Origin: Mageeibacillus sp. UBA1193
GTDB lineage: Bacteria > Bacillota > Clostridia > Saccharofermentanales > Saccharofermentanaceae
Direction of reading: 5' to 3'
Assembly (NCBI GenBank): GCA_002310155.1
Contig: DBYF01000133.1
Coordinates: 1-14,247, forward strand
Length of the DNA stretch: 14,247 nucleotides
The notes beneath the pieces are model-generated. The model worked only from the letters and a program-made list of their open reading frames with translations, did no database searches and was not told the DNA's origin. Shown piece by piece: positions 6,708 through 13,142 of this stretch; position 1 is the first letter of the stretch, and every line of letters starts with the position of its first letter. Both the position numbers and the translations under genes were made by a program.

Positions 6708-6727
6708 GAACCTTAACCGAACCTAAA
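6706..6727. promoter_or_regulatory. Third 11-bp tandem repeat, distinct sequence
   Basis: CCGAACCTTAA (6706-6716) is followed directly by CCGAACCTAAA (6717-6727), matching at 10 of 11 positions. On the minus strand this reads TTTAGGTTCGG-TTAAGGTTCGG and ends 7 bases before GATATA (6693-6698). That is the same box-to-minus-10 distance as in copies A and B, although the box sequence is different. It looks like a second response-regulator-type operator. Confidence 0.5.
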
Positions 6728-6773
6728 AGACCAAAAACACATCCCTGTATTTTATTTTCTTCTGTTCGGATGC

Positions 6774-6804
6774 TGAAAGCCCGGCTTTTGCAGCCGGGCT
6801 TTCA
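6774..6804 (-). terminator. Strong GC hairpin after the 83-residue gene
   Basis: A 12-bp perfect stem (TGAAAGCCCGGC with its complement, 6774-6785 and 6793-6804) has a 7-base loop and lies 41 bases past the stop at 6846. Only CTTTC follows the GC part on the minus strand, so the T tract is poor. Termination or 3'-end protection is the likely role. The core CCCGGC resembles the smaller hairpin at 6625-6641. Confidence 0.55.
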
Positions 6805-6845
6805 ATGTTGAGGTGGTATATTATGAAGTTTGAATAATATGCTGA

Positions 6846-7097
6846 TTAAGACTTTGACTTCTTGATCGTCTTTACAGTTACGAAGCCGAGGAATATGAGC
6901 CATACCAGAAGGCCGGTCTTACCTCCGAGGGCAACTGCATCCACACCTGAGATACTGAACAGTACAGTTGAGATCTTGATCACTGCGATACTAAGGGAAA
7001 TAAGTACGATCAATCCTAATGCAACAAGTACGAGGTACTCTACCATCTGCTTGCCTGTAATTACTGTCTTGTTCTCTTTATTCATTGTGTTTGTCAT
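6846..7097 (-). CDS. 83-residue two-TM membrane protein, unknown
   Basis: The protein has a polar N-terminus (MTNTMNKENKTVITGKQ), two strongly hydrophobic helices (about 18-45 and 57-74) and a lysine-rich cytoplasmic tail (TIKKSKS). No family is recognised. The frame can be opened at 7112, but GGAGGG (7105-7110) lies downstream of that ATG and exactly 7 bases before the ATG at 7097, so 7097 is the start. The gene sits alone between its own operator-type promoter (7135-7191) and a GC hairpin. The shared promoter design suggests that it is co-regulated with the 54- and 61-residue genes. Confidence 0.75.
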   Translation of the reverse strand: MTNTMNKENKTVITGKQMVEYLVLVALGLIVLISLSIAVIKISTVLFSISGVDAVALGGKTGLLVWLIFLGFVTVKTIKKSKS

Positions 7098-7134
7098 GTT
7101 GATACCCTCCATGTCGTTCTTAGCTTATGTCTAT

Positions 7135-7191
7135 ATCTTACCGATGAAAGGTAAATACATCGTCAACCAAATCTAAAGAATCGATAAAGAA
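7135..7191 (-). promoter_or_regulatory. Promoter with 11-bp-period operator boxes (copy A)
   Basis: Reading the + strand, boxes TCGATAAAGAA (7181-7191), AATCTAAAGAA (7170-7180) and AAGGTAAATAC (7148-7158) share an 11-base phase, with CGTCAA (7161-7166) between them. A -10 TAAGAT (7135-7140, minus) lies 7 bases past the last box. Box order, phase, the CGTCAA position and the -10 distance match copy B exactly, and AAATACATCGTCAA is identical in both. It drives the 83-residue gene with a leader of about 30 bases. Confidence 0.65.
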
Positions 7192-7234
7192 AAAGAGTTT
7201 TCAGTGCCTCCGAAGGTCAGCACTGAAAACTCTT
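7183..7234 (-). terminator. Rho-independent terminator of glycogen phosphorylase
   Basis: A perfect 15-bp stem, AAGAGTTTTCAGTGC (7193-7207) with its complement (7220-7234), has a 12-base loop and on the minus strand is followed by TTTTTCTTT. It lies 27 bases after the glgP stop. The T tract overlaps the most upstream operator box of copy A, so the two units are packed with no spare DNA. Confidence 0.93.
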
Positions 7235-7261
7235 ATTTATCGCGCAATTATTTAGAAACGC

Positions 7262-10000
7262 TTACTTGATCTTTGCCGCTTTGATCTTCCAGATACCCTT
7301 CGCATACTCGCTGATGGTTCTGTCGGAAGAGAACTTACCGGAATTGCAGATGTTGATCCAGCACTTCTTCGCCCAAGCTATGCGGTTTGCGTAATCCTTG
7401 TAAGCCTGGTCTCTGGTCTTTCTGTAATCGTCGAAGTCACCCAGTACATAGTAGGTGTCGCCCGGCTGCCAGTTGCTGCCGTAGATAAGACCATTGAACA
7501 GATCCTGGAACATGCCTGTTCCCTCATCGTTGAATGTACCGTCTACCAGACGATCGAGAGCCTTCTTCAGACCCGGGATGTTCTCATACTGCCACTTCGG
7601 GTTGTAGTAAGCACGTGTAGCTTCCATATCCTCAACACGGCAGCCGAAGATGTAGACATTGTCATCACCAACAGACTGTGCGATCTCAACGTTCGCGCCG
7701 TCCCATGTACCGAGGGTAACCGCACCGTTCATCATGAACTTCATGTTACCTGTACCGGAAGCCTCAAGACCTGCTGTAGAGATCTGCTCGGAGATATCTG
7801 CTGCCGGGAAGAGCTTCTCACCGTTACTTACGTTATAGTTCTCGATAAATACGACCTTCAGACGGCCCTTCATAGCCGGATCGTTGTCGATCATCTTAGC
7901 GATCTCGTTGATGAACTTGATGATCGCCTTTGCGCGGAAGTAACCCGGAGCAGCCTTAGCACCGAAGAATACGGTTACCGGCGGCATATCGAGCTTCGGA
8001 TTCTCCTTGATGCGGTCGTAGAGGTTCAGAGCGTAGATCGCGTTCAGGAGCTGTCTCTTGTACTCATGCAGACGCTTGATCTGTACGTCGAAGATAGAGT
8101 CCGGATTTACTTCGATACCCTTTGTCTTCTTCAGGTGATCGCAAAGAGCTACTTTATTTCCACGCTTAACCTTGAGGAAGCGCTCCATGACCTTCTTGTC
8201 GTTCGCGTACTTCTCGAGCTTCTTGAGCTGATCGAGGTCAGTTACCCAGTCTTCGTTACCGAGAAGGTCTGTGATGAGAGCAGCCAGATCCTGGTCGCAG
8301 ACACGAAGCCATCTTCTCGGAGTAACACCATTAGTCTTATTGGAGAACTTCTCAGGATAGATCTCGTACCACTCTTTAAGAGTATCTCTCTTAAGGATCT
8401 CGGTATGCAGTGCAGCTACGCCGTTAACGGAGTAGGAACCGTAGATCGCCATCCATGCCATCTGTACCTTACCATCGGAAAGGATCGACAGACGGTCAAC
8501 AAGCTCGGAATACATACCCATCTCGAAGAACTGAGCACGCTGCTGGTTGTTGATACCCTCGACGATCTCGAAGATTCTCGGGAACAGGAAGCGGAAGATG
8601 TTGCAGTCCCACTTCTCCAGAGCCTCAGCCATGATGGTGTGGTTGGTGTAAGCAAATGTATGACGTACGATCTCCCAAGCGTCTTCCCACTTCACGCCGT
8701 TCTCATCAACGAGGATACGCATGAGCTCCGGAATACCGATAACCGGGTGGGTATCGTTGAGCTGGATGCTGTTAAGCTCAGCAAACTTAGAGAAATCGTT
8801 GCCATGAACAGCCTTGTAGTTTCTTACGATATCCTGCAGGGATGCGGATACGAAGAAGTACTGCTGACGGACACGAAGTACCTTACCATCGTAAGATGTA
8901 TCATTCGGGTAAAGCACTCTGAAGATATCGTTTACGCGGTTTCTCTCGATAACTGCGTCATCGAAACGCTGGGAGTTAAAGAGATTGAAATCGAATTCCT
9001 GAGCAGGTTCGCACTTCCAGAGGCGCAGACGGTTAACGTTATGTGTGTTATAGCCTGTGATCGGCATATCGCACGGAATCGCCCATACATCAAAGTCATT
9101 GAAGTGAACGCGGATCTTATCCTCATATCTCGGGATAACAAACGGATAACCATTCTCCATCCAGGAATCCGGATGCTCTCTCTGGAAGCCGTTCTCGAAT
9201 GTCTGACGGAACAGACCGTAACGGTAAAGGATACCGTAACCTGTTACCGGGAGATCCAAAGTAGCGCAGGAATCCAGGAAGCAGGCTGCCAGACGGCCGA
9301 GACCGCCGTTACCGAGAGCAGCGTCTGTTTCTTCCTCGAGAAGATCTGTCAGGTTGATGCCGAAGCCCTTCATAGCCTCAACTGCCTGCTCGTAGATACC
9401 GAGGTTTACGAGGTTATTCAGCATGGAACGGCCAACCAGGAACTCAGCGGAGAGGTAATGTGCCTGACGGACCTTACCGTACTTCTCACGTGTCTTCTCC
9501 CAGTCATCCGCCATGATCTCAACGATCGAACGGGAAAGAGCCAGCCAGTAGTCTCTTGCAGTACCCTTGTCCGCGCTCTTACCGGAGCAGGACTTGACCT
9601 GGAAAGCAACCATGTCGTGAAGTTCCTGAGCGGTGATATTATGTGTCTTAGCCGGATCCACAGTGATCTTGCGGCGATCCGGTGTCTTTGCAGCAGAAGT
9701 CTTCTTTGCCGGAGCTTTCTTAGCGGCCGGAGCAGCTTTCTTAGCTGTTGCAGCGGCTTTCTTTGCCGGTGCAGCCTTCCTTACTGCAGTTGTAGCTTTC
9801 TTAGCAGGAGTGGTTTTCTTGGCCGGAGCCTTCGCTGCAGAAGCGGCTTTCTTAGCAGTAGCTGCTTTCTTCGCCGGCGCCTTTGCCGTAGTAGCTGCCT
9901 TCTTAGCCGGTGCTTTTTTAGCAGCCGGAGCAGCCTTCTTAGCTGTTGCTGTTTTCTTTACTGTCTTCTGTGTTTCTTTCTTTTGTGCACGTTCAGTCAT
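7262..10000 (-). CDS. glgP: Glycogen/alpha-glucan phosphorylase with histone H1-like N-terminal tail
   Basis: This 912-residue protein degrades glycogen or maltodextrin to glucose 1-phosphate. Residues about 115-912 are a complete GT35 phosphorylase. Landmarks are YLSAEFLVGR, EETDAALGNGGLGRLAACFL, LNDTHP, NKTNGVTPRRW, QIKRLHEYKRQ and the PLP site EASGTGNMKFMMNGA, with PLP-binding lysine about K754. Residues 1-112 are an added tail built from KKAAPAKKA- and ATAKKA-type units, like histone H1 or the tails of some bacterial HU proteins. It is not part of known phosphorylases. The frame opens at 10042, but AAAGGAGG lies 9 bases before the ATG at 10000 (MTERAQKK), which is chosen. It has its own promoter and terminator; no glycogen-synthesis genes are nearby. 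The enzyme core is intact. Confidence 0.96.
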   Translation of the reverse strand: MTERAQKKETQKTVKKTATAKKAAPAAKKAPAKKAATTAKAPAKKAATAKKAASAAKAPAKKTTPAKKATTAVRKAAPAKKAAATAKKAAPAAKKAPAKKTSAAKTPDRRKITVDPAKTHNITAQELHDMVAFQVKSCSGKSADKGTARDYWLALSRSIVEIMADDWEKTREKYGKVRQAHYLSAEFLVGRSMLNNLVNLGIYEQAVEAMKGFGINLTDLLEEETDAALGNGGLGRLAACFLDSCATLDLPVTGYGILYRYGLFRQTFENGFQREHPDSWMENGYPFVIPRYEDKIRVHFNDFDVWAIPCDMPITGYNTHNVNRLRLWKCEPAQEFDFNLFNSQRFDDAVIERNRVNDIFRVLYPNDTSYDGKVLRVRQQYFFVSASLQDIVRNYKAVHGNDFSKFAELNSIQLNDTHPVIGIPELMRILVDENGVKWEDAWEIVRHTFAYTNHTIMAEALEKWDCNIFRFLFPRIFEIVEGINNQQRAQFFEMGMYSELVDRLSILSDGKVQMAWMAIYGSYSVNGVAALHTEILKRDTLKEWYEIYPEKFSNKTNGVTPRRWLRVCDQDLAALITDLLGNEDWVTDLDQLKKLEKYANDKKVMERFLKVKRGNKVALCDHLKKTKGIEVNPDSIFDVQIKRLHEYKRQLLNAIYALNLYDRIKENPKLDMPPVTVFFGAKAAPGYFRAKAIIKFINEIAKMIDNDPAMKGRLKVVFIENYNVSNGEKLFPAADISEQISTAGLEASGTGNMKFMMNGAVTLGTWDGANVEIAQSVGDDNVYIFGCRVEDMEATRAYYNPKWQYENIPGLKKALDRLVDGTFNDEGTGMFQDLFNGLIYGSNWQPGDTYYVLGDFDDYRKTRDQAYKDYANRIAWAKKCWINICNSGKFSSDRTISEYAKGIWKIKAAKIK
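9665..9990 (-). repeat. Low-complexity repeats encoding the Lys/Ala/Pro tail
   Basis: About 110 codons are dominated by GCx, AAG/AAA and CCG. The units are AAKKAPAKKAAT-like and vary in length, with synonymous codon differences between copies, so the tract is degenerate rather than freshly duplicated. It is maintained in frame with the phosphorylase. Confidence 0.85.
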
Positions 10001-10047
10001 AACGATGCACCTCCTTTTCCCCATAGGTTTGTAAAACCACATTTGCT

Positions 10048-10076
10048 ATTTTAGCAGACTTCACAATTTCTGCAAA
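10048..10076 (-). promoter_or_regulatory. Extended -10 promoter of glgP
   Basis: On the minus strand TTTGCA (10071-10076) and TAAAAT (10048-10053) are 17 bases apart, with TGC directly before the -10 (extended -10). Start near 10041 gives a leader of about 40 bases containing the AAAGGAGG RBS. It overlaps the opposing promoter at 10060-10088. Confidence 0.65.
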
Positions 10077-10088
10077 TCAAAGTATTAT
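10060..10088 (+). promoter_or_regulatory. Promoter of the prepilin peptidase operon
   Basis: TTCACA (10060-10065) and TATTAT (10083-10088) are spaced 17 bases apart; each matches consensus at 5 of 6 positions. Transcription would start near 10095, leaving a short leader with GGAGGG 5 bases before the ATG. The -35 region lies within the opposing glgP promoter. Confidence 0.6.
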
Positions 10089-10116
10089 TATATATAGCAT
10101 TCTCCGGAGGGTAGAT

Positions 10117-10998
10117 ATGACAGTTACGTCTCAAACCATTGTACTAGCGCTGATTGCAGCCGTTATGGCCGTTCCGGCTTTTTTCATGTTCAACAAGATG
10201 CCTGAAGCATGGCTTCAGGATTATGATTTCGATCCGAAGGCGGAGAACGTCCGCTGGGCCAAGCGTCTGAAACCCTACCATATCGGTATTTTCGCAGTTA
10301 TCTATGCAGTTCTGGTATTCATCAGCTCCGCATGTTATCCGAATTTCCTCTGTTCTGAGCACTGGCTCCGTGTAATTGCCCTGCTTGTAGCACTTCCGGG
10401 CTTTACCGTGATCATCATGTCAGACAAACTGAACCGTATCATTCCGGATCACGTGATCATCTTCAATATCGCGCTCTCGATCCTGTACTTCATCAGCGAT
10501 TTCGTTGACGGAAACATCTGGATCGCATCTTCCAAACCGTGGTATTACTTCATCCTGAACCGCGTGATCGCCGCGATCATCGGAAGCGGAGCGCTTCTTA
10601 TCATCGGTATTCTTTCCTCCGCGATCGCAAAGACCGAAGCCATGGGCATGGGCGACGTCAAGCTCCTGTTCCTGTGCGGCCTTCTCTCCGGTCTTAAGGG
10701 ACTGATCTTCGTAGTATTCATTTCCTTCGTAAGTGCCGGTATCGTAGCTGTCCCGATGATCATCAGGAAGCGTATGCGCATCGCGAAAGAAGAAAAAGAG
10801 ATCCGCGAAAGTCCGGATCCTGCCAAAGCAAGAAAGATCCTGGCCAAGAAGAAGCGCGAGATGCACTTCGCCGACGACCCGGACTATCTGGCATTCGGAC
10901 CTTTCCTTATTCTCGGAACAGTGCTTTTCCTGCTGTATGAGCCCTATATGCTCGAACTGTTTGAACGTTACTTCGGTCAGGTAGCGGGGGCATTCTAA
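10117..10998 (+). CDS. Type IV prepilin peptidase (A24 family)
   Basis: This 293-residue integral membrane aspartyl protease would cleave the leader of type IV pilin-like or Tad/competence prepilins at the cytoplasmic membrane face. The two catalytic aspartates are visible: D103 in MSDKLNRIIPD and D180 in the GMGDVKL (GxGD) motif. The late family motif AFGPFLILG (259-267) is also present. There are about seven or eight hydrophobic spans. There is no N-terminal methylase-type Cys4 domain, so it would only cleave. A charged cytoplasmic insert (about 217-255, many K/R/E) separates the GxGD core from the last helix. RBS GGAGGG precedes the ATG. Its stop overlaps the next start (TAATG). No pilin or secretion-ATPase genes occur in the window. 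Confidence 0.85.
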   Translation: MTVTSQTIVLALIAAVMAVPAFFMFNKMPEAWLQDYDFDPKAENVRWAKRLKPYHIGIFAVIYAVLVFISSACYPNFLCSEHWLRVIALLVALPGFTVIIMSDKLNRIIPDHVIIFNIALSILYFISDFVDGNIWIASSKPWYYFILNRVIAAIIGSGALLIIGILSSAIAKTEAMGMGDVKLLFLCGLLSGLKGLIFVVFISFVSAGIVAVPMIIRKRMRIAKEEKEIRESPDPAKARKILAKKKREMHFADDPDYLAFGPFLILGTVLFLLYEPYMLELFERYFGQVAGAF

Positions 10999-12011
10999 TG
11001 AGTGATCAGCAAAAGCGCGGCTCTCTGAGTTTTCCGAAGATCCTGAAAGACTACGTACTTCCCTTTCTCTGCCCGTCTTCATACCCGAATCTGGGCATCG
11101 TACTGGCAGGTGCTTTTGGCCTGTCCTTCCTGCTTCAGATGGTATGGACGGAGCTTCCGGAAGAGAAACTCTTCTTCTCGAAAACTTCCCTGATCGGTTT
11201 CTCCCTGATCACGCTCTTCCGCCTGCTGGCACTGCTTCTCGTATACGTCCTTGTCACGGAGCACTATAAGATCGGCGCGCATCACACATGGGGCAGAAAC
11301 CCCGGCGTCGGCGGATTCTTCCTCGCGTTTATGGTCGGTGTTCCCGCCATGATGATCTCTGTCGGTATCCATAACCTTTTCATCTACATGGAACTGAAGA
11401 TGGAGAACCCGATCCCGTCGCAGCTATACTACTATGTGACCGAGGAAGGCTCGATCTACGGGCTGATCCTGATGCTCATCATGGTCGTCGTATTCCCTGT
11501 ACTGATCGAGGAACTCTTCTTCCGGGGTCTGGTATACGCGGTCATTCCGGATAAGTGGTGGCTCCGTATTACGATCCCCGCGATCCTCAGCACGTTTTTC
11601 GCCGTGAACCGTCTGGAACTGCCGTCACTTCTTGTTATCGGACTTCTTTGCTCCTGTGTACGCTATTTCACGGATAACGCGCTGTGTTCATGCCTGACAA
11701 GATTCGGCTTCTTCTGCACGAAGATCCTTCTGAGCCGGTTTATCCCGGATCAGGAACCGACCGCTGTCCAGAACGCGATGGACTATGACCGTATGGTGAT
11801 CTATGCATCCGTCATGGGTGTCGTTCTCGGTTTCGTTATGATCATGGTACTTTTAAGACAGCTCCGTCTTCTCCGTTACCTTCAGAAGAACGAAGACATG
11901 CGCTGTGAGACTGAAGAAGGAAAGCCACTGGCGATCCCGCTTCAGGAGCACTTTCATATCGATTTTGTGATTGGAGTCGCTTTCTTGGCACTCTGCTGGA
12001 TCATGTCCTGA
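10998..12011 (+). CDS. CPBP-family membrane protein with degenerate active site
   Basis: This 337-residue polytopic protein has about eight hydrophobic spans. It carries the first CPBP/Rce1-like motif, EELFFRG (E171, E172, R176), after a hydrophobic helix. In active family members the next helices supply FxxxH and HxxxN/B. Here the corresponding places read TFFAVNR (Asn at 204) and SCLTRFGFF (about 231-239), with no histidine. The family assignment is therefore moderate and proteolytic activity is doubtful. The ATG overlaps the TAA of the prepilin peptidase by one base, so the two are translationally coupled. A role in prepilin processing, as a partner or scaffold, is only suggested by that pairing. 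The C-terminal 50 residues hold a cytoplasmic stretch and a final helix. Confidence 0.7.
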   Translation: MSDQQKRGSLSFPKILKDYVLPFLCPSSYPNLGIVLAGAFGLSFLLQMVWTELPEEKLFFSKTSLIGFSLITLFRLLALLLVYVLVTEHYKIGAHHTWGRNPGVGGFFLAFMVGVPAMMISVGIHNLFIYMELKMENPIPSQLYYYVTEEGSIYGLILMLIMVVVFPVLIEELFFRGLVYAVIPDKWWLRITIPAILSTFFAVNRLELPSLLVIGLLCSCVRYFTDNALCSCLTRFGFFCTKILLSRFIPDQEPTAVQNAMDYDRMVIYASVMGVVLGFVMIMVLLRQLRLLRYLQKNEDMRCETEEGKPLAIPLQEHFHIDFVIGVAFLALCWIMS

Positions 12012-12022
12012 TATCAGGGATT

Positions 12023-12202
12023 TCAATCATCCTCGATCTTCGCTCCGAAAGGCGCAAGCGAAAGTTTCGCCAGTTTGAAGTGCTGCATACCGAAAGGCGC
12101 GCCTATGATCGTGATACAGAGGATACAGCCGGCAAGAAGCCAGGAAAGCGCTGCGAGCAGGCCTCCAAAGATGATTCATATAATATTTCCAAGAAATCTC
12201 AT
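12023..12202 (-). pseudogene. YccF-family small membrane protein interrupted by TGA
   Basis: Read through one stop, the frame gives 59 residues of a YccF-domain protein: MRFLGNII-x-IIFGGLLAALSWLLAG, then CITIIGAPFGMQHFKLAKLSLAPFG, then AKIEDD and TGA. The x is an in-frame TGA (12176-12178) exactly where family members have Trp (GNIIWxIFGG), i.e. one base from TGG. Everything else is intact, including an AAGGA RBS 8 bases before the ATG and the normal end. No alternative ATG lies between the stop and residue 38. It is therefore either a very recent nonsense mutation, a sequencing error, or a readthrough codon. TGA ends other genes here, so a changed genetic code is unlikely. It lies 26 bases downstream of the four-TM gene and is likely co-transcribed with it. 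Confidence 0.75.
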
Positions 12203-12228
12203 GTGTTTTTCCTTCTTTCTCTCGAAAA

Positions 12229-12969
12229 TTAATTAGATGTTCTGCCTTTGCTGAAATACAGAACACTGTGTGGTTTTCCTTTAAATCTGTACTCGTAAGA
12301 GATCAGATACCCTTCTGCTCCTTTTCTACAGGACAAATACGTAGCTGTTCGAACTTCTATGATGTAGTTTTTTGAGTTTTCCGCAGTCACATCCATGGTT
12401 CTGACGAAAGATGCATAGTTTCTGCCCGGCCCTTTAGGATCTGTTCTTTTTCCACTTACAAAAGACTCCATCACCTTGTACTTATGTGAATAAACGGCTC
12501 TGGAGAGGATCCTTTCTTCCTCGAAGATCAGAAACAGCGCGTAAACAACCCAAAGGAAAACGAGAATAGCTACCGGCACATACACAAACAGTGTCAGTCC
12601 TTCTTCGATGTGAAGATAATCCATCGTCAGAACGATGAGATCGCCCATAAAACATAACGGCCAGATAACGTGAAGTTTTCTCTTGGAAGAATCGGAAAAC
12701 CAGTGATTAGAAAGCCGCAAATAGAGAAGCAGTCCAAAAAACATATAGAGCACAATACTGATGACCAGCGTGGCGTTGCCGGCATTTCCGGTCGGAAGTA
12801 CCGAAGTGTAATGCGACACAAAGTACAGTACATGGATCATGATAAACATGCAGGCATAAAACGCGATCCGAAGATAAAGTACGGGCCCGGTCACAAACCA
12901 TAGCCCTTGCCGTACTTTCATGGAAACAGCCTGCGACGGCTCATAGAAATCAGTTCTATAGTCCAGCAT
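12229..12969 (-). CDS. Four-TM membrane protein of unknown function
   Basis: This 246-residue protein is not recognised. It has four hydrophobic spans (about 25-52, 65-85, 101-117, 126-150) and then a soluble cytoplasmic region of about 95 residues that is rich in basic and aromatic residues and looks beta-structured (NYIIEVRTATYLS, GYLISYEYRFKGKPHSVLYF). The start at 12969 has GAAGG very close and AAAGGAAG 13 bases away, so the RBS is not ideal. The next Met (codon 17) has none. An extended -10 promoter lies about 40 bases upstream. It is followed by the broken YccF gene. Confidence 0.78.
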   Translation of the reverse strand: MLDYRTDFYEPSQAVSMKVRQGLWFVTGPVLYLRIAFYACMFIMIHVLYFVSHYTSVLPTGNAGNATLVISIVLYMFFGLLLYLRLSNHWFSDSSKRKLHVIWPLCFMGDLIVLTMDYLHIEEGLTLFVYVPVAILVFLWVVYALFLIFEEERILSRAVYSHKYKVMESFVSGKRTDPKGPGRNYASFVRTMDVTAENSKNYIIEVRTATYLSCRKGAEGYLISYEYRFKGKPHSVLYFSKGRTSN

Positions 12970-13006
12970 GTTCCTTCGAAGACTTCCTTTCTATAACTTC
13001 AACTTG

Positions 13007-13015
13007 ATTATAGCA
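13007..13015 (-). promoter_or_regulatory. Extended -10 promoter for the four-TM/YccF unit
   Basis: The minus strand reads TGCTATAAT: a perfect TATAAT (13007-13012) with TG one base upstream. The -35 region is T-rich but has no good hexamer. The predicted start is near 13000, about 30 bases before the start codon at 12969. Confidence 0.55.
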
Positions 13016-13142
13016 TTGGCAGCAGAAGGAAAAATGCCTATAAAGTAAGGAATAGACGTGAAAAATCAGCCTGTATCTGCAATTAAACAGTTTCAGAGGA
13101 ATGTGCCACTCATTTGCCCGGTTTTACGTCAAGAGATGGCTT

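Noticed and set aside
6670..6726. An 18-codon plus-strand frame with a GGAGGG-like RBS
   Set aside because: The RBS is one arm of the inverted repeat and the frame runs through the operator repeat. No promoter is visible on this strand.
9665..9990. Considered as a CRISPR-like or tandem DNA repeat array
   Set aside because: The repetition is at the protein level with uneven unit lengths, no spacers and a continuous reading frame into glgP.
8066..10054. A 662-codon open frame on the plus strand
   Set aside because: It lies entirely antisense to glgP, which has all its catalytic motifs. Its protein is compositionally odd (Cys/Ser/Leu-rich tail opposite the Lys/Ala repeats), so it is a shadow caused by codon bias.
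12007..12018. Palindrome CCTGATATCAGG after the CPBP-like gene
   Set aside because: The stem is short with almost no loop and no T tract follows, so it cannot be called a terminator.
12027..12266. A 79-codon minus-strand frame overlapping the YccF region
   Set aside because: It is out of frame with the recognisable YccF sequence and runs through the RBS and start of that gene. The YccF frame read through one TGA explains the sequence far better.
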